This document shows positions 28,207 to 39,500 of a stretch of DNA of 64,000 nt, piece by piece. The stretch's first letter is position 1. Each line of letters begins with the position of its first letter. The DNA is taken from NCBI GenBank assembly GCA_964371075.1, contig CAYJKN010000001.1, positions 248,001 through 312,000 on the forward strand, given 5' to 3'. The notes below the pieces were generated by a model, which was not told the origin of the DNA, made no database searches, and saw nothing but the letters and a program-made list of their open reading frames with translations. The DNA is from UTCHB3 sp964371075 (GTDB lineage: Bacteria; Bacteroidota; Ignavibacteria; Ignavibacteriales; Ignavibacteriaceae). Both the position numbers and the translations under genes were made by a program.

Positions 28207-30386
28207 AAAGACCCGAATTTAAAGAGTTAAAACATTCAGTAAAAACTGACTCTGCAGGTTATAACGACTGGAAAAAAGAGTTTATTGAAAAAACGGGTAA
28301 AAATCCTGAAGAGATAATTTGGCAGACGATGGAACAGATCCCTGTTAAATCTCTTTATACTGCCGCTGATCTTAAAGATGTTGAACATCTCGATTATGTA
28401 GCCGGAATTCCCCCGTTTCTGCGAGGACCCTATAGCACAATGTATGTTCAACGCCCCTGGACAGTAAGACAGTACGCAGGTTTTTCAACTGCTGAAGAGA
28501 GTAACGCATTTTACAGAAGGAATCTTGCTGCCGGTCAGATGGGGCTCTCCGTGGCATTTGATCTCGCCACCCACAGAGGATATGATTCAGATCATCAGCG
28601 TGTAATTGGTGATGTTGGTAAAGCAGGAGTAGCGATTGATTCAATTGAAGATATGAAAATTCTTTTTGATTCAATTCCACTCGACAAAATGTCTGTCTCG
28701 ATGACGATGAACGGTGCAGTTCTTCCAATTATGGCATTTTATATTGTTGCTGCTGAAGAACAGGGAGTTGATCCCGTGCTTCTCAGTGGAACAATCCAGA
28801 ATGACATTCTTAAAGAATACATGGTAAGAAACACCTACATCTATCCCCCTGCAACTTCAATGCGGATTATTGCTGATATCTTCAAATTTGCATCGGCACA
28901 CATGCCGAAGTTCAACAGCATCAGTATCTCAGGATATCATATGCAGGAAGCAGGAGCCACAGCAGATCTTGAAATGGCTTACACGCTCGCCGATGGACTT
29001 GAGTATGTAAGGACAGGGATTGCGACAGGACTGGATATTGATAATTTTGCTCCCCGACTCTCCTTCTTCTGGGCACAGGGCATGAATTATTTTATGGAAG
29101 TGGCGAAGATGAGAGCGGCGAGATTAATCTGGGCTAAACTTATCAAAATGTTTAATCCTAAAAATCCTAAATCGATGTCGCTTAGAACTCACTCTCAGAC
29201 TTCAGGATGGAGTTTAACCGAGCAGGATCCATATAATAATGTGGTCAGAACCTGCATTGAGGCTCTTGCAGCAGTTTTGGGACATACTCAGTCACTTCAT
29301 ACCAACTCACTCGATGAAGCGATTGCGCTTCCAACTGATTTTTCTGCAAGAATTGCAAGGAACACCCAGCTTTTCCTTCAGGATGAAACAGGTATCTGTA
29401 AAGTAATTGATCCATGGGGTGGCTCTTACTATGTTGAGGCACTTACACAGGCACTTCTGAGAAGAGCCTGGGACCACATTCTCGAAGTTGAGTCTTACGG
29501 TGGAATGACCAAAGCAATTGAAGCAGGAATTCCAAAACTTAGAATTGAGGAGGCTTCTGCCCGTCGCCAGGCAAGAATCGATAGCCGATCAGAAACCATC
29601 CTCGGTGTGAATAAATATCCACCCGAAAAAGAGCAGCCAATGGAAATTCTTGAGGTGGATAATACTGCTGTTCGAATTTCGCAAATCAAGAGACTTCAGG
29701 AAGTGAAAGCAAAAAGGAACAATCAAAAAGTTGAAGAATGCCTTAATGCAATCACAACTGCTGCCGAAACCGGTGAAGGAAATCTTCTTGAACTTGCAGT
29801 CGTGGCTGCAAGAGAAAGAGCAACACTCGGCGAAATTTCATTCGCCATCGAAAAAGTGTGTGGCAGATTCCAGGCACAAACAAGAACTGTTTCCGGAGTC
29901 TATTCCAAAGAATATTCCACAGGAGAGGTTGATCCCGTGCACGATGTAAGAAAAATGACCGATGATTTTGCTCAAAAAGCTGGCAGAAGACCAAGAATAT
30001 TGATCGCTAAAATGGGTCAGGATGGTCACGACAGAGGTGCAAAAGTTGTGGCAACTGCTTATGCTGATATGGGCTTTGATGTCGATATGGGTCCACTTTT
30101 CCAAACTCCGGAAGAAACAGCACGACAGGCCATTGAAAACGATGTACACTGTGTTGGTATGAGTTCCCTTGCCGCCGGTCATAAAACATTGCTTCCCAAG
30201 CTTATTGAGGAGTTAAGCGCCCTCGGCAGAGAAGATATTATTGTAATCGTGGGTGGAGTTATTCCCCATCAGGATTACGATTATCTCTATGAACATGGAG
30301 CGTTTGCGATCTTTGGACCGGGAACAAGAATCCCTGAAGCTGCAATGAAGATTATGGAAGAAGTTAACAGGAGATTTTCCGAATAG
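28203..30386 (+). CDS. mutB: Methylmalonyl-CoA mutase large (alpha, catalytic) subunit
   Basis: A 727-residue adenosylcobalamin enzyme. The N-terminal TIM barrel has PFLRGPYSTMYVQRPWTVRQ (CoA channel and catalytic Tyr region) and SISGYHMQEAGA. The C-terminal B12-binding domain carries MGQDGHDRGAKVVA with the cobalt-ligand His at residue 609 (DxHxxG) and the following VDMGPLFQTPEE. All hallmarks are intact. The partner subunit precedes it and meaB follows after a hairpin, a standard mutA-mutB-meaB order. Confidence 0.97.
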   Translation: MKRPEFKELKHSVKTDSAGYNDWKKEFIEKTGKNPEEIIWQTMEQIPVKSLYTAADLKDVEHLDYVAGIPPFLRGPYSTMYVQRPWTVRQYAGFSTAEESNAFYRRNLAAGQMGLSVAFDLATHRGYDSDHQRVIGDVGKAGVAIDSIEDMKILFDSIPLDKMSVSMTMNGAVLPIMAFYIVAAEEQGVDPVLLSGTIQNDILKEYMVRNTYIYPPATSMRIIADIFKFASAHMPKFNSISISGYHMQEAGATADLEMAYTLADGLEYVRTGIATGLDIDNFAPRLSFFWAQGMNYFMEVAKMRAARLIWAKLIKMFNPKNPKSMSLRTHSQTSGWSLTEQDPYNNVVRTCIEALAAVLGHTQSLHTNSLDEAIALPTDFSARIARNTQLFLQDETGICKVIDPWGGSYYVEALTQALLRRAWDHILEVESYGGMTKAIEAGIPKLRIEEASARRQARIDSRSETILGVNKYPPEKEQPMEILEVDNTAVRISQIKRLQEVKAKRNNQKVEECLNAITTAAETGEGNLLELAVVAARERATLGEISFAIEKVCGRFQAQTRTVSGVYSKEYSTGEVDPVHDVRKMTDDFAQKAGRRPRILIAKMGQDGHDRGAKVVATAYADMGFDVDMGPLFQTPEETARQAIENDVHCVGMSSLAAGHKTLLPKLIEELSALGREDIIVIVGGVIPHQDYDYLYEHGAFAIFGPGTRIPEAAMKIMEEVNRRFSE

Positions 30387-30406
30387 TATAATCCTGTTGT
30401 TTTTTT

Positions 30407-30466
30407 AACTGTATCATTTGTTATATTGGGGTTCCCAATTTTTTCAAGTGATACAGTTTTTTTTAT
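30407..30466 (+). terminator. Terminator or attenuator between mutB and meaB
   Basis: A perfect 10-bp outer stem, AACTGTATCA (30407-30416) and TGATACAGTT (30449-30458), encloses an inner TTGGG/CCCAA hairpin and is followed by a run of T. It sits after the mutB stop and 19 nt before the meaB ATG, in what would otherwise be one operon. It may end mutAB transcripts or act as a leader attenuator for meaB. Confidence 0.75.
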
Positions 30467-30476
30467 TAAAGTTGAT

Positions 30477-31592
30477 ATGAACGAAGAGAACAATAAGTCT
30501 TACAAACCTGACTGGACACCGGATAATCATGGCGATGAATTTGCCATCAGAATTGTAAAAGGCGTGGAGAATCGCCCGGAAAATTTGCGCCAAAAGTCTT
30601 TCAAGAGAAAAGAATTTACAACTGAGGAACTCGTTAATGGAGTCCTTGAGGGCAATCGCATCCTCCTCGCAAAAACTATTACACTCATAGAAAGTACTTC
30701 TCAAAACCATCAACTTCGTGCTAAAGAGGTTTTAACTCAGTTGCTCCCCCACTCAGGGAAATCGTTGCGAATTGGTATCAGCGGAGTTCCTGGAGCGGGC
30801 AAAAGCACACTCATTGAGGCACTCGGAGTTTATCTTATCAATCTGGGGCATAAGGTAGCTGTTCTCACAATAGACCCCTCAAGTTCTATCAGCAAAGGGA
30901 GTATTCTTGGCGACAAAACCAGAATGGAGAAACTTGCCAAAGATGAAAACTGCTTCATCCGTCCTTCACCTTCAAGTGGGACTCTTGGTGGAGTAGCTCG
31001 AAAAACGAGAGAATCAATCACTGCCTGTGAAGCTGCCGGTTATAATATAATTTTGATTGAGACTGTTGGTGTTGGTCAAAGTGAGACAACTGTGAGATCA
31101 ATGGTAGATTTTTTCCTTTTGGTGCTCATTTCGGGAGGTGGCGACGAACTACAGGGAATGAAAAAAGGGGTGATGGAGATTTGTGATGCCATTCTCATTA
31201 ACAAAGCAGATGGCGAAAACAAAAGAAAAGCCCTCATGGCAAAGGCTGAGTACTCCTCAGCACTTCACTACCTCTACCCTTCCACCGAAGGGTGGGAATC
31301 CAAGGCATATACAGCTTCCGCTATTACGGGTGAGGGAATTGAAGAACTTTGGACCGAAATGCTTAAATTTGAGGAGATTACAAAAACTTCCGGAGTTTTT
31401 GAGCGTAGAAGACGGCTTCAAAATATCGAATGGGTTGAGTTTATGATTAAAGATTATCTCTTCGACAGCTTTTTTGGGAACAAACAGATCAGTGCGCAAT
31501 TCACTGAGATGAAAGAAAAACTGTTGAATGGTGAGATTCTTCCCTCTGCAGCTTTCGACCTGTTGAAAGAGACTTATTTCCAACTGAAATAG
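30477..31592 (+). CDS. meaB: MeaB/ArgK-type GTPase, chaperone of methylmalonyl-CoA mutase
   Basis: A 371-residue G3E-family GTPase that gates cofactor loading and protects methylmalonyl-CoA mutase. I choose ATG 30477; the in-frame TTG at 30426 lies inside the upstream hairpin. Walker A is GVPGAGKST (residues 103-111), with IDPSS, the MeaB-typical SSSISKGSILGDKTRM, the Walker B ETVGVGQSE and the guanine motif NKAD. The C-terminal helix bundle ends near residue 371. Its place after mutAB supports the role. Confidence 0.95.
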   Translation: MNEENNKSYKPDWTPDNHGDEFAIRIVKGVENRPENLRQKSFKRKEFTTEELVNGVLEGNRILLAKTITLIESTSQNHQLRAKEVLTQLLPHSGKSLRIGISGVPGAGKSTLIEALGVYLINLGHKVAVLTIDPSSSISKGSILGDKTRMEKLAKDENCFIRPSPSSGTLGGVARKTRESITACEAAGYNIILIETVGVGQSETTVRSMVDFFLLVLISGGGDELQGMKKGVMEICDAILINKADGENKRKALMAKAEYSSALHYLYPSTEGWESKAYTASAITGEGIEELWTEMLKFEEITKTSGVFERRRRLQNIEWVEFMIKDYLFDSFFGNKQISAQFTEMKEKLLNGEILPSAAFDLLKETYFQLK

Positions 31593-31595
31593 TTA

Positions 31596-32570
31596 TCATT
31601 TTATAAATTCAAGAATTCTTTTTACAGCTTCCAGTGCTTGTGGACTTTCGAAAACGAGATGCCCTGATTCGGAAAGTTCAATTTTTGTGAATACAATTTT
31701 TTTACTGTCGAGTAGTTCATACACTCTCTCATTCTCAACAGTATTATCTTTACTTCCTGTTATCACCAAAGTTTCAGATGCATAGATATTCTCGTATGCT
31801 ACTTTTTCCTGCAAATGCCAAAGTGCCTTTATTGAATTTACCGGCACAACATCATAGGCAAATCGCGGTTTTGGATTGTGTTCAGAAAATGCTTGTGGTC
31901 TTTTACTTTTTTGAACATAAGGATTAAAAAGTTTTAAAAGCCAGCCAAATGGACTGTCAATCAATAAACTTTTGCCAAAATCATGCTTCTTTTTTGAAAT
32001 CAGGTATGGTGCTGTTAAAATCAATTTGTCAACCTTGCGTTTAGAAGCTATATGACATGCAAGTACTCCACCCATTGAATGACCCACCACTACAACTTTT
32101 TCGCAATTTGTAGAAAATATATCATAGGCGTTTATCGCATCGCGCAGCCAATCGGTTTCCTTAATTGTTTCGAGTAAATGAACATCATCAATCCCAAATC
32201 CTGTTAGAACAGGAGTATAGTATGGGATACCTTCATTTTTAAGGAAATCTGTTAATATTCCGAATTCTTGAGGAGTTGAAGAAAATCCATGAATCAACAA
32301 AACTCCTGTTGGTTTCTTTTTTGATTCAAATAATACGGGAGATTGTCCTTCAAAAGTAGCTTCATCGGGAAGATATTTAAAATCCCGAAAGAGCGAGTAT
32401 GATTCGAGAAGCCTTCGTATATGGTAATATCTGAAAGATACAAATGTAAGTTTGAGCGCAACAACAACTGCGAGGAGATATCTTTCAAACTGAATTGTTA
32501 GAATCAGAACCATGATCAAGACAACTTCGAGCACAAGCCAAACAGTGAGCGATTTCTTTTTATTTGACAA
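31596..32570 (-). CDS. Membrane-anchored alpha/beta hydrolase (lipase/carboxylesterase-like)
   Basis: A 324-residue protein. Two hydrophobic stretches (residues 8-45) probably anchor it in the inner membrane. The hydrolase domain starts GVLLIHGFSSTPQEFG (oxyanion HG), with nucleophile elbow GHSMGG, Asp in ITGSKDNTV and His in SGHLVFES, so the triad is complete. The best resemblance is to carboxylesterase/monoacylglycerol lipase-type enzymes. The substrate is unknown. It converges with meaB, with 3 bp between stops. Confidence 0.82.
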   Translation of the reverse strand: MSNKKKSLTVWLVLEVVLIMVLILTIQFERYLLAVVVALKLTFVSFRYYHIRRLLESYSLFRDFKYLPDEATFEGQSPVLFESKKKPTGVLLIHGFSSTPQEFGILTDFLKNEGIPYYTPVLTGFGIDDVHLLETIKETDWLRDAINAYDIFSTNCEKVVVVGHSMGGVLACHIASKRKVDKLILTAPYLISKKKHDFGKSLLIDSPFGWLLKLFNPYVQKSKRPQAFSEHNPKPRFAYDVVPVNSIKALWHLQEKVAYENIYASETLVITGSKDNTVENERVYELLDSKKIVFTKIELSESGHLVFESPQALEAVKRILEFIK

Positions 32571-32629
32571 CCGGATTTACCTATATTTCACTTACGAAAA
32601 AAACTAACTTTAAATTTAACTAAAAATTG

Positions 32630-33535
32630 ATGAATATTGCCACTCACCGCTTCAGAGGATTCGATTCCAACGAAAACACATCAACAGGTTTTGCAAATGC
32701 ACTGTCAGAGAGTGTAAAATATTTTGAGTTTGATGTACGCATCACAGTTGACCGGATACCTGTGGTTAATCATGATCATTCCACAGAAACCCAATTTAAA
32801 TCAATTGTAAATATCCCCAAATCAAAATATCAAGAGATTAAAAGTATAAAATACAAACACTCAACCTCTCCCGGGATAATGACACTTGATGAATGCCTCG
32901 ACATTTTTATGACGGGTAAAAAAGAAGAGAGTAAAATATTTATTGATATCAAAGATTTTGGAGAAGAAGAAAAAATTTATCAAATGTTATCTAATCGATC
33001 ACTTTTGAACCAATCCGTGATCGTGTCCTGGCTTCCTGAAGTATTATTTTCATTTCACAGAATCGACCCCAAAATTCCTCTCTGCTTTAGTCATAACTTT
33101 ATTCAAAACCCGCTTAAATATTTTGCACAGAAATTCATTTATGGGAACAAACCTGTAAGAAGTTTGTTTGGTTTGTTATTAAACCCTTTCAATAGAAAGT
33201 TGTCAACAATCCTGCTGAATACACAATTCTATTTTGATGATTACAACGGGTTGGAAAAGAGAGAGAAAATTAAATCCACACTTTCACCTGATAGTGAGCA
33301 TACACTTTCAGGACCTGTCACCGGTAGATTGCTTGATATTATCCTCGAAAGCAAAGGATTTGTCTGCATTAACTACAAAGACATCCCCGAAAACTACAAA
33401 CAACTTTACCAATATTCACCCGGTCTAATCCCCTACTCAATTAATTCAAATAGTGAGATAGAGAAATTCCTAAAAAAAATAAAGCCGGATTACATCCTCT
33501 CAGATGTTCCGGCTTTAGTCTCTAAATTTGAGTGA
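32630..33535 (+). CDS. Glycerophosphodiester phosphodiesterase-like protein (atypical)
   Basis: A 301-residue TIM-barrel protein from ATG 32630 (an adjacent TTG at 32627 is in frame). GDPD-family residues visible are His in ATHRF, the FEFDVR Glu/Asp pair, VVNHDHS with the second His, and IFIDIK where most members have IEIK, so one metal-ligand Glu is replaced by Asp. HRFRG replaces HRG. The usual reaction releases glycerol-3-phosphate from glycerophosphodiesters; retention of activity is uncertain. There is no signal peptide. Its last 50 bases also encode the terminator of the convergent sprA. Confidence 0.78.
   Translation: MNIATHRFRGFDSNENTSTGFANALSESVKYFEFDVRITVDRIPVVNHDHSTETQFKSIVNIPKSKYQEIKSIKYKHSTSPGIMTLDECLDIFMTGKKEESKIFIDIKDFGEEEKIYQMLSNRSLLNQSVIVSWLPEVLFSFHRIDPKIPLCFSHNFIQNPLKYFAQKFIYGNKPVRSLFGLLLNPFNRKLSTILLNTQFYFDDYNGLEKREKIKSTLSPDSEHTLSGPVTGRLLDIILESKGFVCINYKDIPENYKQLYQYSPGLIPYSINSNSEIEKFLKKIKPDYILSDVPALVSKFE
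33471..33516 (-). terminator. Terminator of sprA, embedded in the 3' coding end of the GDPD-like gene
   Basis: AAAGCCGGATTACATC (33481-33496) pairs with GATGTTCCGGCTTT (33503-33516), with a single-base bulge. On the minus strand it is followed by eight T (33479-33472). It lies 20 nt past the sprA stop codon, within the last codons of the opposite gene. Confidence 0.8.
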
Positions 33536-36500
33536 TTATTGAATCGAAATTTTAATATCCAATCCGGCTTCATTTCTTGAAGTCGGCGGAATTCGTGCTG
33601 CACCCTCGGGTGTTGTATCAGATCTCTTATAGAAGAGTGCCAGCGTAACTCTGGAACTTATTACATATTTAATTCTCGGTTCAATAGTAACTGTGGTAGT
33701 ACCATTCTGTGGTACCCCTTCTTCAGTAAATCTCTCCATGTCAAATTGCACAGTCGAGTTTTTTGTACTTGTATATGAAAAACTGAATTCAATATCGTTT
33801 TTCAGCGAAACACCAAAAAGAGGAATTTCAAAACCCGATTTTGAGAAGTTAAAAGAGATACCGATATCCCTGTTCAGATTTTCAGTAATATTTTTGGTTG
33901 CAGTTCCAAGGTCGTAGGAGGTTCTTGTGTTATATTGAACTCTTCCTGTAAAACTGCCACCCCAAAGGTTGTTGAATGTGATATTCAATCCAATCAGTGG
34001 AGCAAAACTGTAGTTGATTCTTTGAGTTTGCACCACTTTATTTCCATCAGGGGTAATTTTCCATCCTTCTGTATATTCAGATGAATAAGAATGGTCAATT
34101 GAAACTCTTTTTGCAAAACCTTCGAATACACCAAGTTTTTCCAATCCATCCCATGTCAGTCGCCAGTTGGGTCTCGGAATATAGTTTGTAAATTCGCTTA
34201 ATGGTCCAAGGCTTGCAAGTAATGGCATCGATTCAAATCCTTTTACAAAGGCTGAAGAAAGACTGCCGGTTGGATCACTTGAATTTCTATCATACAGCTC
34301 ATTCACCTGTTTTATTCCACTCTTAAAGACAGAAAGGAATAATACCGGCGGCATCGTGAAAAACGACCGGGTCGTATTTCCGGTGGACGAAAGATTCTGT
34401 ATAAACAGATTACCGTCATTATCACTTTGCATGGTTGTCGATTTGCTGATTGACCAACCCACTTTCCATGAAAGATCAATTTTTGCCCCCTCCCAAAGAG
34501 GTTTGGAGGTTTTTATGTCGATATTGTTCCGTTCTGAATAGTTGTCTGTTAGATTCGCATTTGCAGCTCTCGGACCAATGTCATGATTCAACCCTAAAAT
34601 GAACAATCTGTTGGGACCCTCGGTATCAGTCTGTTTAAGTCCCCAGAAGTTCTTAAATCCATTACCAAATCCTCTTATACCATTCGCAGAAACACTTACA
34701 TCGTTTGAAAAATCCATTGTGATGTTATCGTAATCGAAAATCAAAATTCGAATGCCATTTTTAAGCAGACCCCAGACATTATTCAGGAGAGAAGCTTTTT
34801 TCACTACGGGAACGGTGTCCTGTGGCATGGATAATTCAGGTTCAGGCAGAGTTTCCGCCTCTTTGGGTTTTTCACCCCTGTCAGGATTTTCTTCATCAAG
34901 ATCGCGGGATCTTTGTCGGGGCTTTGGTGTTGTCGTTTGAGGCTGATTCGTCTGAGCAGTTTTGTCTTCCTCAAAAAGTGGAGCACTTAATGCTTTAAGT
35001 CTCAGCCTTAATCCAAAAGAAGTTCTGTTTTGGAAACCGGCACTTCTACCAACTTGTGGTTGTCTGAAATCGTTGTTCCATCCATATCTTACATTATACC
35101 CGGCAGTAATCTGGAAATACTCATTGATCTTGGCTATGGAAGGAAGTCGAGGCGAAGTTTTGAAATCAAGACTTTGGTTATATCTGAAATCCTGTCCAAA
35201 AAACTGTCCACCAAGGATGTCACTCCAGATAGCACTTTCAGGACGCGGATTGTTAAATTCATCAGTCTCCAGGTGTGTAAGCGAAGAGGCAAAATCGGTC
35301 TGATAAGCTATTGTTAAATTAATCAGTGCTTTTTCAGTAACTTTCCAGTTGAAATTGAAGCCACGATTGGCTGTAAAGTCACGGGAAACAGTTTCCTGCG
35401 ACAACGACTGCCCTATCGCTCTGGTCTGAGTTAAACTGAATGATCTTCTTGCAGAGATATTCCAGGAGATTGTTTGTGGCACAAAATAAATTTTGGCATC
35501 TTTATAATCAGTAAAAAAGGCAACAGGCTCACCAATTACCGGAATTTTCCCCGGTTCGAAGAAGTAATCAGGTGGCATCGTAAATCCATAAGAGATGCTG
35601 GCATTCCATAACCAGTTTTTAGATGACAAAACCGTCGGATTTCTACTAAAAGAATTGTTATAGTTAAAATTGTAGGTCAAATTGTTGAAAATATCTCTCA
35701 CCAACCAAAAATCGCTTGGTATTTTAATCTGGACATTCGCCACAGTCCAGGTATCAGAAACATTTACAGTTTGAGCATCACTTACGATCTGTTGCGCAAC
35801 AACTTCTGCTTCTCCGGGATCCACTCCCGCTGCAATCAATTTGTCTTTTTGAATTCTTGCGGCTTCAGAAACCTTTATATCAGTTCCCGGTTGATACAAA
35901 GGATTTCCGACACTCTCTGTTCTGGAATAGTTTACCCGAAGATTACTTCCGGTAAGCGGGATTGGTAATAGTTTCAGAACATCCAAATCGGCAGAAACAC
36001 CCCAGTTGCGGCTCTCGATTCTACTGCCAAATCTGTCCGAAAGTCTGTGGAAATATGGATCGGTCTGGCTAACATTTGCGTTAACAGTAAGGATATCAGC
36101 AAATTTGATTGAAGTTGAAGCGGTATATGCCCATCCGGGAGTGTTATCAGCCCCAATTACTCTAAGTTCGTTTACCCATACCTCACCTGACAAATTTGAG
36201 AAGGGATATGTATTATGAATACCAACGCTTAGAAATTTCACTGAAGTAAGTGTTGCGTTTCCTTTAACTACATAATAATGCCCGGGTTTACCCTCTACAG
36301 GGAGTCGAAAGATCGAATTTGCACTGTCTCTCGCCTGTTTAATGGCGGTAAGTTGATTAAAGAGAATACTGATCTCCTGCCAACCTGACTCAACCGGCTT
36401 TCGATATTCGTAATAGTTATTGGTATCAGTACCAAACCTGAAATATATTTCTGATGAGTAAACTCCCGGTTGATATTGATAAGCTACACTACCGGGTAAC

Positions 36501-39500
36501 TGCGTGGAATCACCGTGAACAAAAAGCTTCATCTCAGAATAGTTAAAAACATCAAGTGGTCTGAAAAGATACTTAATAGCTTCGCGGTTCTCTTGAGGTT
36601 GTAACCCGTTAAGAATAAGATCGAGCGACTGTTCGTTTCTGAATATTTCCTGATCAGGACGACTGCGATCTCTTTCACGCTGAACCCCCGGAGGTGAGTT
36701 GTAAGATGGGTTATCTTCAATATTTACAACGGAGATCGAAAGAACTGTATCACCCTCAATCGATTTTCTCCACTGATTTCCAACAAGGTTAAAATCTGCA
36801 AGTCTGATGGCAACCATATCGTTTGCACCCGTCACAAACAGTCGGATGTACTCAACCAAAGTAAGACTGGGTCTGCCAATCTCAGATTTATAATCTTTAA
36901 GAGGAATTCTTACCAGATACCATCCGGCATTATTTCCACCACCCTGGATATAAGGGTTGTTTGCTGCTGTGGTATCGATAGGAATTTCGTAACGGAAATA
37001 AGAATTGGCCTGATCCAACACACCATTTCTATTTAAATCTTCTGTGTCAGGAACACGCCCGATATCAGTAAGCTGTGCGTTGCCTTCAGTTCCGTTGATG
37101 TTGAAATAGTTGTACAGATCAAATATCGGCGAGTTGATGTATGCAAAATTGTCATTACTTGGGTCACCCCTCTGACTACCAAAAACAGTTCGTTCCTGGG
37201 GATCAAAATAGCCATCAAGACCGGTATCTTCACCTTCATCTATAAGTTCGTTTTGAGGTGCTTTATCCTCTGAATCCAACCTGTTGTTCGGAATCACATC
37301 CTCAGAAATCTTGCCGAGATCAATAAACATTTTAGAGTTTGCCGGCGCACCTCTGATATTCATCCAAAATTCGATAAATTCGATATTTTCATCAACAAGA
37401 TTGTTAGCCGTAGATGACAGCGTCTTCATCATACCACCCCATGACTTGGTTGGGTCACTGAAGTTGGGTTCATAATTGTAGGTACCGGAAGTATCAGGTT
37501 GGAAAACATAATCGAGAACAGTTACTTGCTCTTCACCCCTTGCCACTCTTCTGTTGGGCCAAATATTGAATACTGTTACATCTGAAGGAAGAACATTAAA
37601 CCACCACGATTTACCTTTATAGTTCATCCTCTGCTGTCGGGTTAGACCACTTAATGAAGGCAGACTGTCAGGAACAGATAAATCTTTCCATGCTCCATAG
37701 GTAATACCGATTGGAATCGTTCTTTTTGCACCTTCAAAATCATCAATATAGGCAATACTCTGACCCCCGTCACTCTCAATAGTACTTTTCTTGGTGTTGG
37801 GATCAGGATTCATGTATGCCGCTTCACCCGAAAAAGTAAAAGTTGACATCTCCTTGGTTGAAAAGATATTATCTACTAAATCAGTAAGAAAAGGTAGATC
37901 GTGAGCTGTTTGAAAATCGAGACCAAGAATAAAGTTGCTTAATGGCTCCTCACCTATCCTTACTTTATCAGAAAGTGTTTGTTGAGATAAAGTTAGAGCA
38001 GAAAATCCCAACTTGGTTTTTTTTGAGATATCAAGCATACCTCTTGCTCCAAAAAGGGTTTTAGAAGCAAGTTGGAACAGGTCATTCTCCTCATAAGTAA
38101 TTCTGAGTTTGGCTCCGGGAACAAGTGCAGCTGCGTTTCTAATTGTAACCTGACCGATGTTGTAATCAACGATGTAATCTGATCCCGGACTTAACTGCCT
38201 TCCGTCAAGAAAAACTTTTACTGAATTTTCAACAACATTAAATCCAAGTTGATATGTGGATGAAGCCTCACCGGAGAACTTACCTGTAAGCAACCATTTG
38301 TCTTTAATTTTATCTTGTTTGGCAAATGTCAAAGATTGGTCGTAAACAGCGAGATACTTAATTGAGTCACTGTTTGGAACCGTGCTTGAAAGGTTTCTAC
38401 CAAATGGCTGAAGTGTAGGAAAAATCACTTCACCGGTTTCTGCGAGAATTGTTATTCCCGGTTTAAAGTCGAATTTTCCATCAGGAGGAGGAAGTTTACT
38501 TGGGCCAACAAGATCGAGCCCCAGTGCATTTAACAGACGGACATCACCCAATACTGACTGTGGGTCGCCACCATCAATTTCATATTTGATGTCAAATTCG
38601 AACCCTTCTTCTTTAACATTTCTTCCACCCATCGGGTAGATGTTTTTTAGAAGAAGTTTCCATGCAGTAGAAAGCTGAGGTTGCAAAAATTGAGGTTTTA
38701 CAAGTTTAAGCACCAGTCTTCTTGTCGTATCAGCAACTGCATTTGTTTGTTCAAGAAATTCGCCAAAAAATTCATCATCTGCCGCACTGCTTCCGCTAAA
38801 ACCTTCATTTCGATAAGCAACTGCAATAATATCCTGATCCTGAACATTGGTTTTAAATGAGATGTAACCTGTTTCACGATGAATAATATAATCTACACCC
38901 TCTTGCAGTTTTATAAATCTCCCCTTTACTTGTTGCCCGGGTATTTCGTCAATATCGAGGTCTCTGTAACTGTCAGGGTAACTTTGACCCTGCAAGATCG
39001 GAGGAAGGCTGATATATGCATTTGCAGACCGTTCATTAGGATCTTTGAGAGTCTGGTTTATCGATTTCCAGACTTCAATATCTTTTACATAAAATCGTTG
39101 AACTATTTCAGGAGTAGCATTTGCATAATATCTGTAAAACAAGTTTAAAGATGAAGATGTGTCAGCATAAACTGTATCGAGGAAATAGTGGTTGATCGAG
39201 TAGTCGTATGCTCTTTTCACAAAATCCTGTGAGATCGTTCCGCCACCAAGGTCTTTTTCTTTCACCTCTGCTTTTTTCTGCGAAACCAGAGCAGTAAGGG
39301 TGAAAGGACCCATTTTAAAATTTGCCTTTACGCCAAAGAGTGCTTCCGAACCTCCAACGAGTCCACTGGTCTGTAACGATACGTTTCCGGCTTCAACACT
39401 TTGAACAATCTCATCCTCATAACCGGTATATTTAATTTTTAGTTGATTTTCATACTCAAAAGTTCTTTCGGTATTCCAATCGGCATTAATATTAAGCTTG

